Positions 42,900-56,559 of a stretch of DNA of 64,000 bases are shown here, piece by piece (the first letter of the stretch is position 1; every line of letters begins with the position of its first letter). Source of the stretch: Gnetum montanum (taxonomy: Eukaryota > Streptophyta > Gnetopsida > Gnetales > Gnetaceae); contig MNCI01005943.1 in NCBI GenBank assembly GCA_015680685.1, positions 107,237-171,236 on the forward strand, read 5' to 3'. The position numbers were made by a program, and so were the translations under genes. The notes under the pieces are model-generated. The model searched no databases. It was not told the DNA's origin and saw only the letters and a program-made list of their open reading frames with translations.

Positions 42900-43670
42900 T
42901 GATGAGTGGCGAGGTACCCCTACATTGAACCATACGAATACGAGCGTTACATGCGTGATCTGATCGAACTTCGCAAACAAAGTGCCTACACACCTTATGG
43001 AACACTTAAGGTTAATCAATTGTTGTCCTCCCAAACTCAATTGTATTTTTCACAGTTTTATGGTTAAGTGAGTTTGAGGTATGTGATTTCTATATCTTTT
43101 ATGTTTTATTGCCTATGCTAAGAGAGGAAAGGGTGAAGAGACTAAGTAACTAACTTTAACTAATTAAGCCTTAATTACCCTAGCATCAGTATCCATTCCC
43201 ACTTGTCGTTTCACACCCTGAACCAATGCAACACTACTGGGATTACCAAACGCTATTCGTTACTGGGATTATCAAGCATAACGCACGTGCTCAAAGCGGT
43301 CGTACTGAATGCACTTAACTATGAGAGTTGAGGGTTGAGAGAGCTTAAGTCCTAGGAAAGCATTTAAACATTCAATAGTAATTAAATCCTCATTAGCTTA
43401 GTCCATGCACTGCAAGATTTATCCAAAATTTCATCTTTATTTCCGTACACAAACGTGTGCTCAGGTACAATATTTTCTCGAATAAAGATTCGTTCACTTT
43501 GGGACTCCTACTACGAGCACATGGAAATTATTCTAACTCTAGAATGGAAAAATGGCAAGAGTTATGCTACGATCTAGATCTAGATTGCCAAACAAGGGAG
43601 AGCCACCTCTTATTTATAGAATTGGCGGTGCATTGTGATATCACGACCCATGCAATATCACATCCCATCA
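42900..43670 (-). repeat. 3' LTR of element 3
   Basis: 771 bp, TGATGAGTGG to CATCCCATCA. U3 is short, with two decayed palindromes (GTGATATCAC, GCAATATCAC) against four or five in the 5' LTR. Confidence 0.93.
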
Positions 43671-45552
43671 TACCCCCATGACTGAATAAAAACTCTTCCT
43701 CGAGTTCCTTACAAAATATTGGAAAGGTATGGGATTATTGACTTGAATGGAACTAATGGTGAATGGGATGACATGTGAATGAATTATCATTATAGAACAT
43801 GACAAAACTGGTGTTCACGACAACAAGAGTGAACACTTTATACATTTGACATTAGGCCTTATTTGGTAGCTAAGAGAGAAGAGAGAAGAACAAAGAAGTT
43901 TGCTGCTGCCAACACCAAGATTGCACCATTTGTTGTCCATCCATAAGCACACCATCAATCTTGTTCCTTGCATAACTACTTCAGCACCGATCCATTCCAA
44001 GCGTTCTCTCCAGATCCAATCCATTGTTGTATGATTGCCATTTGAACACACAACAAAGTCTTATATTAGCAAGGGTAAATAAATCACAATGCAGTTGATA
44101 CCTTGCTTCAGTGAAAGGTCCATTGGCTGAGTTGTGGTATGGCTGATGCGGATACTGGAGATATAATAATGGTGACTACCAAAGGTGTAGGGGTTAGGAT
44201 AAAATCAAAAAAATTGGGTCAGGACACCCATGACTAAAAGCAAACCCCCGGTAGTGATAGAATGGAGAAAGAAAAGGAATAAGAAAGATGGAGAAAAAGA
44301 GACAACTATAATGTTGATGAAATGGATGTTAAGATGGAAATAAACAAATTAGAATTGATTGCAAAAATGTTTAAGGGAAAGAAATCAACTGATGCAGCAA
44401 TGAGAAATGCCAGTGGGTCCTCCCCAAAGTAGGCTTGTGCCCTTAATGCCCTAACATTCCCACATTCAAAGAGTCTGTAGGCTCTGGGAATGTCATTTGG
44501 AACAAGAGTTAAATTCTTAACCACAAGAATTTACCAAAAAGAAAACAATGCGTCAACCAAAATATACACTAATGATACAACTGGCAATGAGGTGAACAAT
44601 GGAGAAAGAATGATGGACAGAAGAGGATGAAATGGAGTCTCAAGAACAAGGTGGTATACAGCCCCTTGTGTGTTTAATGATTAATGTGACTCAGTAGATC
44701 TCATTCTAAGTCTGGCCTCACACAAACCACATCCAATGACTTCACATTAATACATTCGGCCAATCCATCCACTTGCAGTAACAAGAATGCCTTCTCCAAA
44801 TAGCCACCACCATTCTGACGAAACAAAAGATGAGAAGGTAGGAAGCGATAAGGGCCTTAGTTAGAGGGAACATGTTTATTTTAGTTCCATAACCAGCGCT
44901 TGTAGCCCAAATATTTATTTCATCTAAGGGGTGTGCTTTGAATTCCCACCTTTTTTGTGTGTGAGAACTACACCATGCAAAGACTTATTATTTTTATTTT
45001 TATTTACTTAGCTTCCCAATAATTGGGTAACGTTAAAATGGTAAGAAAACCCAAGAAGAAAACATCCATGCACCCAAGAGAATGGCCAACACAAATGCAT
45101 CAAGTTCCCTTGAAGCCACACCCTTTTCAATCCTTGAGTCCTTCCTTAGTTTGAGAAATGCCCAGTCACCGATTCGTTGAAAGTTTTTATTATTTTGAAA
45201 AAAGGGACTATACAGTTTCAATCCAAGAGAGACCATAGAAATTTTTTGATGCACGGATGATGTGGACTCATTGCCTATTATATCAAAAGAACCATACCTT
45301 AGTATCAACATTATCACTTAAAGGTAAAAATCAAACATTAGCAACCAAGAGAAAATAGTTCATGCCATCTTAGAGCACTTATTAGGTGACAAACTTAACA
45401 AAATGGATAGACACACACACTCACACACAAATAAAAGAAAAGGTATGAATGATGTTGTAAAACAAAAACAAGAAAAGTTAAAGAAATTTGTAAAACAAAA
45501 AGGGTGTAAAAAATGTGTAAAAAAATTTAAAAGAATTGAGTTTATCAAATGA
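43671..45552 (-). other. Element 3: PPT and 3' non-coding region
   Basis: PPT (minus-strand TCATGGGGGTA) at 43671-43681. The remaining blocks are as in elements 1 and 2, including the degraded internal PPT-like motif near 44225-44234 and GTAAAACAAAAA repeats at 45455-45535. No gene seen. Confidence 0.75.
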
Positions 45553-48500
45553 TTAGCATAGGTGGCCATCTCCCCCATGACTGAATTGAAAGGGAGAGAT
45601 CCAAAATAATGAGCGTTTGCTTGAATTTCTTAAAATTGTCCAACTTCTCCCAATTGATGTTTTTAGATTAATGGTTGGAAGTTGGCGATGCTCATGTTCC
45701 AATGTATCTATGATTTTGTTGTGGGTGCAAGTTGTTCACCCAGTTCATTCCATGCATGTTGGCAAGTTTCTCTTTTGATTAGCTGTCAACCACGGGGTGT
45801 TCTCTTATTATGTGGTTGCTACATACAGGCATCTTTGTATCTGAGTTTCTTGGACACACTAGTTGCATACAAGGAATACTGAGCACTCCTACACGTCATC
45901 ACCCTCTATATCACTGTATGTGATGCATGGAACTTTCTTCTTCTCGATATTTTCATAAATATTTTTCTTAGATATTTCTAGGGAAAGATCGCAAATCCCT
46001 AGACATGCGTTGATGGTGCTGAGCCATGCCCTCCCCATTATAATTAGGAAGTTCCATTTATTATTGTTGACTTCTATCACTAGGAAATCAGCTGGGTATG
46101 ACCAACCACACACAGTGGTAACAATTTCCTCCACAAGTTCCAAGGGGACAGTGATGGACTGGTCAGCCATCTCTAATTGAATATTGTTCTTCTTGAGTGA
46201 AGGTAGGTTCCAGGCTTTATACATTTCTTGCAATATTAAGTTGACTCCAGAACCTGAGTCGAGAAGAGCCTTATGTGGTTCATTCCCAGCTACTTGGAAG
46301 TAGATTAAGGGACTTTCAGGATCAGAGAATTTCCTAAGAAGGTCGCCCACCTTTATCCAGTTAGTGACAGTATGTGTTAACATAACCGTGTGCATTGAGC
46401 TCTGTTGTTGGTTTGAAGGGAGCTCCGAAGCCTTACTTGATGGAGGAGTGGTCATAGACCCAACCACTTGTGGTTGTGAGAGCTTGTTGGGACTGTTGGT
46501 TCTAAAGAAGAGTCTTCTCTTTGTACGGTTGTTAGAACCAGCGGTAGGTTGAAGGTTTACAGCTCTCGTAGCATTATGTTGTTGCGGTTAAGTGGGGAGT
46601 TCCCCTTGCATCGTTGGAGCGGGTGGTAGTGGAACTATCGACGTAAGAGATGTGGATGGATTCGGAGGATGGTATGCATGTGGAGTGTCTTTTCCAGGAG
46701 AGGGAGTCCTAAAATACTCCTGAACTTGGTAGTGACATTGTGGGGTTACGTAACCCATAGAGTCACTTGGAGAAACCAGCTATTGCACGTAATAGCCATA
46801 CAGGTCTGGTTCCCGATAAGGGTATTTTTGTCTAGGCAGTGGCATCCCCCATGACTGTGGGTATTTCCACTACTGGTGTTGCTCGATAGGTTGTGGTGGA
46901 GTTCCACTTGGATAATACGTTAAGGGTTGGTGGAACTACCTTGGGTTACCTTGGGGATAAGGTAACCTCTGGGGTGCTTGCCATTTGTTAAGTCTTGGGT
47001 TGAGTGCATATATCCTAGACTCTTGCAAATGTGATATTATTGGGCAACATCCCTTAGGATGGTCATATTGGTAGATCTCACATCCACCATCATTTTCCGT
47101 ATCAGAATCCACAACCTCATTGGTAATAGTCATTTTTGCTTTACCCTTGTTACGTGCATGGTCCGAATTTCTCCTCTTTTTCTTATCATGGTCACTACCT
47201 CATTCCTTAGACTCCTCTACAATTTTTAAGATGGTTTCAAATCTACTGTCTAAGGAGTTCCACATTTGATCTACCTTAGCCAACACTTCTGTTGTCAAAT
47301 TTTGAAGAGGCAAGGTTTTTCTATTCACTAACTCTTCAAGTGGTGACTCATCCTCTTCCTCATAGAATCTTACTCCCTTCTTTTGGAGGGAAGGATCGCG
47401 GTTATACTCTTCTACACTTTCTCTTTTCCATAGCTCCCCTTATTCTTTAGCTACTTGCTCCAACAGTCTATGAACTTCGTGGGACCTAAGTTCTGATAAT
47501 CTCCCTTGGGCATATGTTCCAAGGGTTCTCTTGGTTTCATGTCTTAGCCCATCTACGAGATGGCAAATTTGATCCTATTGTGCATAACCATGGCCTGGGA
47601 AATGATGTAGTAATGCATAATATTGGCCCATGGTAGCATCCAAGGGTCCATGATTACCCTACTTCCATCCTTAGATCTTCTTACGCAAGTTGGACACTCT
47701 GGAGTACATTTGATATTTATAATTGAATAGTTTTAGCATCATACTCCATCATCTAATGGATTCTAGTTCTAAGGACTGGTACCAACTTTCTACTTCATTT
47801 ATGAGTGTCCTTGGGAACAACTTTAACTTTTTCCACTTTTTTTTGATATTTTGCAAGGAAAGCATCATGGAATGCCTCTAAGTGGTTCTATGGATCAGCG
47901 TTGTATCCCCCCTCAAATTGGGGGATATTATCCATGTCAAGTCTCTTGATCCAGCTATCTTTCTAGTGCCTTGTAGGTATCCTCATAGCCTCTGTAATGT
48001 CTAACATACTCTGGGTTGCTAGTATGGATTCATCATTGTCATTTCTTTCTTGGTGTCTGTGATGCCTACGTGGTTCCCTACTTTTCCTTCTTTCATGCCT
48101 TGATTCTCATGAATTCCCTCGTCCTCGCTCTCAACTCTCTTGTCGAGGGTTCTCATTATGCCTACCCTTATCTTCACAATTGGGCTCTTTGTGACTACGT
48201 CCTGATGTGGAAGGAGAGGGTGAATTATGTGATGAAGGTGAAGAAGAAGGGGAACCATTGCCATGACGATGTTTCTTACCTTCTCTTTGGTGGCTACGAC
48301 CCCAATCGTGATGATGATCAGATTGCCCATCCTTATCATTTGTTTGTGTTCCCTTATTGCACACTTGGTGTTCATGGGTATCAGAACTAGGTTTTTGTAT
48401 CATGGAGTGAAGGTTTTGATACACCACCTCCTCACTATCGTTAGGAGGGGGAATGTCATTTCGTGGAGAACCTATTGAAATAGGTTCACCACCCTTAATT

Positions 48501-48919
48501 TCTCTTATGATGGGTGAAGCATTATGGGGTCCTTTGCCCTTCAACGATGTGTGATAACTCTTTTTCCATGAGTCCCTTAGATGTTGCGCTATTGTGGGAT
48601 GGTAATCCCTTATTTCGTGATCACATGCAACATATTCAGCGTATAGCTATGTCATGTCTATTTGTGCAAGAGCATGAAGGAGCATGTTAGGGACTACTCG
48701 ATCTGGTGGTAACACTAAGTTACCTTGCAGGTCTCTCCAACACAGTTGTTCATCTTGGTGGAGGATAAAGGTAAAATTAGGTATATACTCATCGTGATGA
48801 GTATACACTACCCAATACTCTTGAGGAACTGGAAGATATCGGTTACATGTGTTAGACTGCTAACTATCTCTTGTGTGATCCCTATGTGGTGAAGTTCTTT
48901 TATGAGAAGGAGAAGACAT
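45553..48919 (-). pseudogene. Element 3 gag-protease, decayed
   Basis: The start codon at 48917-48919 and the family stop at 45553-45555 are both retained, but the frame between is broken many times. The longest open piece, 45889-46467, carries an intact-looking protease: ALLDSGSGVNLI with the DSG triad, VEEIVTTVCGWSYPADF, IIMGRAWLST. The zinc knuckle survives as C-x2-Y with DHPKGCC (46936-47133). Upstream, 48131-48544 is a Ser/His-rich segment like residues 120-260 of the intact protein. No RT follows. Confidence 0.9.
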
Positions 48920-49046
48920 TGTTTATCTTGTTGATGTGCTATTGACCGTTGTTTAAATTTTCTTCTGATTAACCCTAAGGGTTTGTTTAAGCTTCCCAAT
49001 GATGTGGATGATTTTCTATGCTCTACTTAGCACACAAACAACTTAG

Positions 49047-49064
49047 TCCCTGGCAACAACGCCA
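49047..49064 (-). other. Primer binding site of element 3
   Basis: Plus strand TCCCTGGCAACAACGCCA, with three transitions from the tRNA-Asp 3' end. One base from the LTR. Confidence 0.85.
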
Positions 49065-49065
49065 A

Positions 49066-49884
49066 TGATGAGTGGCAAGGTACCCCTACACTCAACCATA
49101 TGAATACAAGCGTTGCACGCACGATCCAGTCAAAGTCCATAGACTAAGTGACTACACACCTTATGGAACACTTAAGGTTAATTAGTTGTTGTCTTCCCAA
49201 ACTCAATTGTATTTTTCATGGTTGTATGGTTAAGTAAGTTTGAGGTATGTTATTTTTATATCTTTTATGTTTTATCGCCTATGCTAAGAGATAAAAGGGT
49301 GAAGAGACTAAGTAACTAACTTTAACTAATTAAGCCTTAATTACCCTAGCATCAATATTCATTTCCACTTGCCATTTCACACCCTAAACCAATGCAACAC
49401 TGCTGGTATTACCAAACACTCTTCATTACTGGGATTACCAAGTGTAACGCACGTGCTCGAAGCGATCGTACTGAATGCACTTAACTATGAGAGTTGAGGG
49501 TTAAGAGAACTTAAGTTCTAGGAAAGCATTTAAACATTTAATAGTAATTAAATCCTCATTAGCTTAGTCCATGCACTGCAAGGTTTATCCAAAATTTCTT
49601 CTTTATTTCCGTACACAAATGTGTGCTCAGGTACAATATTTGCTCGAATAAAGATCTGTTCACTTTGGGACTCCTACTATAGGCACATGGAAATTATTCT
49701 AACTCTAGAATGGAAAAATGGCAAGAGTTTGGCTACGATCTAGATCTAGATTGCCAAACAAGGGAGAGCCACCTCTTATTTATAGAATTGGTGGCACGCT
49801 ATGATATCATGTATGTAATATGGCAGGGAACGTCGTGATATCGCATACGTGATATCATGGCCCATGCGATATCGCATCCCATCA
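49066..49884 (-). repeat. 5' LTR of element 3
   Basis: 819 bp. In reading order: ATCGCATGGGC palindrome zone (49795-49880, partly CpG-decayed CGATATCG sites), TATA box CTATAAATAAGAGG near 49772-49786, family core, and end ATCA. Confidence 0.93.
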
Positions 49885-49889
49885 GCTAC

Positions 49890-52150
49890 AAATCCTCCTC
49901 CAAGCCCTAGATGTTGACATAGAGACCTAAAAATCCCAAAAACCTTGTCAAAGATCAATAAAAACTATTTTAACTTGATTCACACATTAGTAATTATGCC
50001 CCATACATTGGGCCAAAGTATAGGCCAACATGTAAAGCTGGTACCAAGTTTTGACACATCCAAACTTGCTCAATAATGGCCAGTTGGGATCCACAAAACC
50101 TAGAAGGAAAAACTAACTTAGAAGTTCACCTTTTAAGCTCTGAAAAATGGTGTTTTGACATTATACATTTTAAAGTAAGCCCCAAACATTATGCCAACAT
50201 ATATGCCAATGTGTAGACATTAAAAAGCCTTGAAATTGATCAATATAGCTTCAAAAAACTTCATACTTTTCTCTAAAACCCTAGTTTCTACACTAGGAAC
50301 CTAAACAAGTAAAAACAAGGCCTATCAAATAACGTTCAAAATTAGTTAAATTTGATCTACACATTGGTAATTATTCCCCACACATTAGGCCAATGTATAT
50401 GCCAATGTGTGAACATCAAAAAACTCAAAACTTAGTCAATATGACCCCAAGAACTACAGATCTTCCTTCAAAATCCTAGCTAATGTATTAGGAACCTAGA
50501 GAAGTCAGAAAGACTCCTAAAACTACCAAATTTGATTTACACATTTAGCATTTATGCACCACACTTTGGGCCAATGTATATGTCAATGTTTAGGTCAAAC
50601 CAAACCTCTATCTTGGCATATATGACCTCAAAAACTACAAATTTCCCTCTAGAATCATAGTTGCTACTTGAGAAGCTTGGAGAGCTTAAAAACGAAGTCA
50701 AAAAACCTTGAAAATGGCCAAATTTAACCTACACATTGGGAATTAAGTTGCACATGTTGGGCCAACATATATTCCAACATGTGAACCAAAATATACCTCT
50801 ATCTTGGTTTACATTACCTCAAAAACTATAGCTTGCCCTCTAGAACCCCAGCCACTCACCTATGAGCCTAGGGAGCTTAAAAATTGAATAAAAAAGCCTC
50901 AAAATTTTTCCAAATTTGGTCCACACAATAGGAGTTAAGTTCCACACATTGTGCCAACATATAAGCCAACCTATCGGCCTAATCCAACCTCTATCATGGT
51001 TAATATGACCTCAAACATTACAAATTGCCCTTTATAACCATAACCACTATCCTAGGACCCTGAAGAGCTTAGAAACCAAGTCAATAAGCTCAAAAATTAG
51101 TCATATTTAACCCACATGTTGGGAATTAACTATCACATGTTGGGCCAATGTATAAGCCAACATGTAAGTCTAATCAAACATCTATATTGGTCATTACCAC
51201 TCCAAAAACTACAAAATTTCCTTCAAAGCCCTAGATACTATCCTAAAAGCCTGAGGAAGTTAGAAACCTTGATGAAGTTAGAAACCCAATCAAAAACCCT
51301 TGTAAACTACTAAGTTTCATCCCACACATTGGAAAACTATCTCCCAACATGTGGACCAATGCGTCGGCATTTACAAAATTCTATCTTGGTCAAAATATCT
51401 TCAAAATTTATAGATCTTCACTCTAAATCCTAGCCACTACCACAACAACTTGGAGAGGTCAAAAATTAGGTTAAAAATTCTCACAAGCTAGCATCCAAGC
51501 CCCTACACATTGGAAAACCACCTACAACTTGTGATCCAACATGTGAGGCTAGAACCACCCTAAACTTAGTCCATACCACTAACTTACATCATATGACCCC
51601 ACAAACTACAAAACCCTAAACACTAACGTACGAGCATAAAAAAGCCAAAAAAACCTTGTCAAAATGACTCCTGGAACCCTAACAAGCTAGCATCTTAGTC
51701 TTCCCATGTTGGAAAACCACTTTTCAATGTGTGAGCCAACATGTGAGGCAAAAAAAAAAGCTTAAACTTTCTTTAAACCACTTACACCCTATACTAAGAA
51801 GCTCAAAAAATTGTAGTTTTCTCTTCGATACCTTGGACACTACCATAACCACCTAGAAAGGCCAAAAACTTGATAAAAAAAACTTCCTAAAACTTGCATA
51901 CAAGTCCCACACATTGGGGTATTAGGCTTCACATGTTATGGTATTGCATGGACTAATGTGTGGAATCCATACCACCAATGGATGAATCAAGACTACCTAA
52001 ATGCTACTCCAGTATGTTCCACAAGCTCAAAATCCAAGTCAAAATGTTTATACAATAGGAATGTAGGTCCTACATGTTGGGATTGTAAAAACATGATTCT
52101 CACACATTGAGAAATCTAGCCTCGCACATTGGAAACATTAATTTTTAGCT
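49890..52150. repeat. Degenerate ~190-bp tandem array with ACATTGG/CCAATGT dyads
   Basis: About twelve diverged units at ~175-205-bp spacing. Each has a core like CACATTGGGCCAATGTAT followed by GCCAATGTGT (cores near 50000, 50165, 50355, 50540, 50735, 50925, 51115, 51325, 51505, 51705, 51915, 52070), then a CTCAAAAACTACA..CCCTAG..AGCTTA..AAAAACCTT spacer. The unit continues left of element 3. It is non-coding and may be a decayed satellite or transposon-internal array. Confidence 0.8.
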
Positions 52151-53070
52151 ATTTTAATTGTTTTCACCTCAAAAAATTACTTTTTTAATAGTTTACTACT
52201 AGTTTTCAAACGATTTTTCCATTTTTAAAATATTTTTCTTATTTTTAATAATTTTATAGAGATTTTTTTATTTATTTTGACAATTCAAAACCTAATTTCT
52301 TGAGTTTTTTGCTTATTTTGACATATTATAGCTTGTTTTCTTCAAGTTTTCATCTTTTTTGGCACTTTATTACTTATTTTCATTACATGTTTATTTATTT
52401 TAATTATAAAAACCTAAAATGAATACAACTATTATTTTTTAATACTATTTCCAACCTTATTTGACCTATTTTTACCACATTCAACATCATGTGATCACAT
52501 TTAGTATCATTTTATGTCATTTTGACATCATTTGATATTGTTCGTCAATATTTTACACCATTTTGAAATTTCTTGGCCTTGTACAGCCTTATTTAACCTC
52601 ATTTAACATTTTTTTTATGTCATTTCACCATGATTGGATATCATTTAATATCATTTGGACATCATTTGATCTCATTTGACTCCATTTTGCATCATTATGG
52701 TACTGTTTGATCTTGTTTGGTCCTATTTGACATTGGTTTGCATCATTTTGATGCCATTTTGTATCATTTTACATCATTTTTAAAGTTATTTGGTCTCATT
52801 TTACCATATTTTGATAACATTTGCTATCATTTGATCATGTTTGGCCTCTTTTTACAATTATTTGGCATCATTTTGCATGGTTTTGATCCTCATTTGGCTT
52901 TTAATCTACATCATTCAGTAACATTTTACTCTTGGTTCACTTCATTCCATCTTAATTTATCTTTTGTGATCTTTGATTACTATGCTTTGATCTTATCATG
53001 CCCTATTTACCCTTTTTCTACTATGCTTGGCCTTACTTTACCTTATTTTTCTCTATTATTATAACTATTT
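52151..53070. repeat. Cryptic simple repeat (CATTTGATATCATTT-like)
   Basis: AT-rich. From about 52440 to 53060 it is dominated by irregular TCATTT, GACATCATTTG and GCATCATTTTG words about 12-13 bp apart. The open frame at 52717-53064 is a product of this repeat. Confidence 0.6.
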
Positions 53071-54386
53071 CATATTATGTTAGCATTGTTCAATAATTTT
53101 ATCATGAAGATGTCACTTTGTGTGCTTATGTTAACATGCAAGATTGAGCTACAAGGATAAGGAAGCAATTTGACTGGCCTTGAAGCCTAAGTGGATCCTT
53201 CTTGTGATCTCAGTTCAATAAAGTAGAGCTCAAATGATTGAAATCCTAGAAGCCTTTAGACCATGTAGCCTAAATACCCTAAATTAGCCTACTGATTGTT
53301 GATCTTGAAGCTAGAAACATTACAAAAAATTCTTTGGTCAAATTCCCCACTTCAATTCACAATGTGTTGTTGACCTTTTGTTTATAGGTTTGAATGAGAA
53401 TATGGTGTTGATTGACCTTTGTAGCCTACAACTAGTGAGCCTATGTGATCTCTTATCTCTTGTTGAAATCACAAAGAATTGCAAACTTTTTATAAAATCT
53501 GTGAAACAAAGTAAATATTTCTCATATCATACCAGTTGTAACCAACAGTGGCCTATATTCTACTTCTGACATCATGTCATCTTATGCAATCTCTTGTAAT
53601 AACATGTGTTCTTTGACTTGTTTTCATGTCTTCTTGAAGTTGTGCTTGTAGGATGAAGCTCAAAGTCATCATAGAGATGTAACTCATGATAGCAGTGAGT
53701 TACTACATAACCTTGATGCACAAGATTTTGTTAGCTTGTCCAACTATTCCAAAAGTACTTGCCTTGCATCACTTCCATTACCCCTCTTAAACCATATCCC
53801 CATAGCTAAATTACAATGTTTCTAACATTCATAATAATGAAGACCTATGTTTTGATATTCATGTGACATCTCCTTTAACATGCTTCTCCATTAAGTTCAT
53901 TAGACGTAACAAATTTTATTCAATAAGAAAACAAAACCAAATTCAACCTTGACAATGAAACCTAATGAAGGTTTCACCTCTTAGAAAAAGGAAAAGTAAG
54001 AAAGCAAACTACTAAGAAAGCCAAGAGGCCAATGAAGCCTAAAGCCAATCAAATCAACAACTCTAAAAGAAAAGAGCTAATAGGCCAAAGAAGACTAAGA
54101 ATGGAGTGCTAGTTCCTCTAACACATCATCAAGTAACTAGAAGTTTGATCATGAAGCATGAAAATATTTTTAACCAATACACATGTCATCGCCATACCAT
54201 AACCATGATGTCAACATTTGGATTTCCTTATTATCTCATGTGACCATTCCCTGATAACTAATAAAGCCTTTATCTCATCTCAAACTCATAACATTCCATC
54301 ATGACCTTATTTCACTATTGTGAGCACTCAACATAGTTTGATAGCAATAAAATCAAGTGTGAAGAGTAAGCATTCGTGATGAACTT
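53071..54386. other. No recognisable feature
   Basis: AT-rich DNA without a convincing frame or repeat. Confidence 0.4.
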
Positions 54387-54471
54387 GTGGTGGTGTTTCG
54401 CATTCTTTATTGATGTTTCTAGGGTGAAACCTCCAAACATCAATAAAGAGGGACCAATGAAACACCACAAA
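54387..54471. repeat. Inverted repeat / hairpin
   Basis: GTGGTGTTTC..ATTCTTTATTGATGTTT (about 54389-54418) pairs with AAACATCAATAAAG..AATGAAACACCAC (54435-54468) around a short spacer. May be the remains of a fold-back element. Confidence 0.6.
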
Positions 54472-55594
54472 GAAATTTTATATTGTGCATAAATAGCCTA
54501 AAAGCAAAGAATTTCCTTTGTAGTTTGATGGAAATTCAAAGGTAGAAATAATTTACTATTTTCCATTAAAAATCCTACCTATGGCTTTGTTCTTGCAAAG
54601 TTTCAAAAAATTTCTTATATGTAAAATGAAGTTTATAACTCACAAATTGTAAATTTCATTTAAGCCAACATGTAAAGACTCAAAATGCTAACACGTTGCC
54701 AAAATTGGCAGAAAAAGCCAAAAACAATGGTAGCATACACATTGGATTTTGGGGCATGTAAAAAGCCCAAATATACCATCAAATTTGGCAAGAAAATTAA
54801 AAAACGTTGGTGGTTAATACACTGCACTTTTTGGGTGGTGAAAGTATCAAATACATTGTATTTCAATGTCCAAAAAGTTAAAAAAAATTAGTGTATCATA
54901 TACTATAGATTTTGACCACCAAATGACATCAAAAACTTTGTAGGAAATGTCAAAAATTAACCAGAATCAAATTAGCTAGGAACTAGCATATCCATAGCCT
55001 ATTTAAAAATAAAATTTGCATATTTTTTAGGACTTTTGGATCATTTTCTTTTGGTCGAACTAGATAATTTTAGAGAAAAACAAAGAATTCAAAAGTCCAT
55101 AAACATTTTCAACCAATGTAGAGAATTGAAGTAGAAAGAACTAGCAACATGTAAAGTTCAAGAGAATATTATTCAGAATATACAAGTGCAAATCTAGTTG
55201 CAAAACACATCCTACCATCTATGCCAATCTCCAAGGCTAGTCTTTGTGCTCTTAGACTTTTAAGGCCCACAACTTGTATTCTCTAAACCTTGGTTTCCAT
55301 AAATGTTTTATCATATTCAATCCAAATTTATAGTTTTCTTTGTTTGCCACATTTATTTTTGCATCTCCTTAGTATCGAACTAGGCACTTAAATTATCATC
55401 TCATTTACATCTTTTTATACTTGGTAATAGACTCCCCAAGTTCTCAAGCAATTAACAAGACTATTTGAGGTTCTCTATATCCCTTTTTGAGGCCCTTGGA
55501 TTTGAGATTAAATTGTTTTGTCCTGAAATTTTCAGTTCTTCAATACTAAATTTTTCAGCCATTACATGAAGAACTCTAAATTAGTTAGTTGCAT
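54472..55594. other. No recognisable feature
   Basis: AT-rich. A few ACACATTGGATTTTGGG-like words near 54740 recall the 190-bp array but no unit can be delimited. Confidence 0.35.
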
Positions 55595-56463
55595 TGATGC
55601 ATGCCTATCGATGCAACCCTATCAATACATCCCCATTGATGCATCCCTAGATATGTTAACACATATGCATCAATGCTAATCCTCCAGAATCCTAAATAAA
55701 TGTGCATACCATTCACATTTATGACATCTTTGGTCATTTGCATAGTGGAGCTCTTACATTTTGTTTTCATATGACTTAGATAAATTTCTCCTTGAGTGCC
55801 TATAGCATAGATTGAGTTGATTAAAAAAAATTTTATTTGAGTGCATGTTGTACTTGAATACTTATACATGATAACAATAATATCAAAATTAATTCCTTCC
55901 ATTACAAGACTTAGACTAGCACTTAGTTTCTTTCTAAGCACTTTATTTTAATTTTATTTTCATCTTTTGACACTTAAGAAATTAATATTTAATTTTTAAC
56001 TACATAAATACAAGTACTTGGAGCATATTACACTAGCACTTGGTAATCCCAATAATAGATACTTGGTACACCTAACAATAACTACTTGGTAACAAAGCAA
56101 TTTTAGTGTAAGTTCAAGATGGGTATGAAGAGTGGGAATGACTACTTCATGCTTAGGATAGATTTGATTATTCTTAGTTTCATAAATAATTAGGATTTAA
56201 TATTTTAATTAATTTATCATCTTATTACCTTAATATTTTAATAATAAAAAATAACAAAAATATAAATCTCTTATGCCCTAATCACACAAAACCATACAAA
56301 TGGAACTAACAAATGTAATAATTGGGAAGATAAGGACCAACAACATCATGTTTAACTATCTAAGATATTAGTCACTCAAGTAGGGTCCATAGAATTTAAC
56401 TAGATCATGCTTACATACTTTTGATTTGTATGGTTGGACATAGAAAACACTTACCACTTATCA
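55595..56463 (+). repeat. LTR of the autonomous gypsy form, probably solo
   Basis: Begins near TGATGCATGCC and ends CCACTTATCA. Its U3 resembles element A's LTR (GATGCATCCCTAGATATG, ATATGCATCAATGCTAATCC), followed by ACTTGGTAATCCCAATAA and ACTTGGTACACC core motifs and ATTTGTATGGTTGGACATAG at the U5 end. No PPT precedes it and no primer site follows. The 5 bp on each side (TGCAT, TCTAT) do not match, so the left edge may be lost. Confidence 0.65.
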
Positions 56464-56559
56464 TCTATAGATTTTAAAGAAAATTTTTCCTCTATAGCAT
56501 AAATGGTAATGTTTCAAAAAATAATTTTTCTTCTATCTCCTAAGATGAAATAGAAAATT

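Larger units (their letters stand above)
42900..49884 (-). mobile_element. Element 3: short gag-protease gypsy element, decayed
   Basis: 6985 bp with a perfect 5-bp duplication, GCTAC (42895-42899 and 49885-49889). In the reading direction: 5' LTR 49066-49884, primer site 49047-49064, gag-protease pseudogene 48919-45553, non-coding region, PPT near 43671-43681, 3' LTR 42900-43670. It has the same gag-protease-only layout and the same pol deletion as elements 1 and 2. Inserted in the degenerate tandem array. Confidence 0.94.

Noticed and set aside
52717-53064. 115-residue hydrophobic open frame
   Set aside because: Arises from the cryptic TCATTT repeat; surrounding frames show the same bias.
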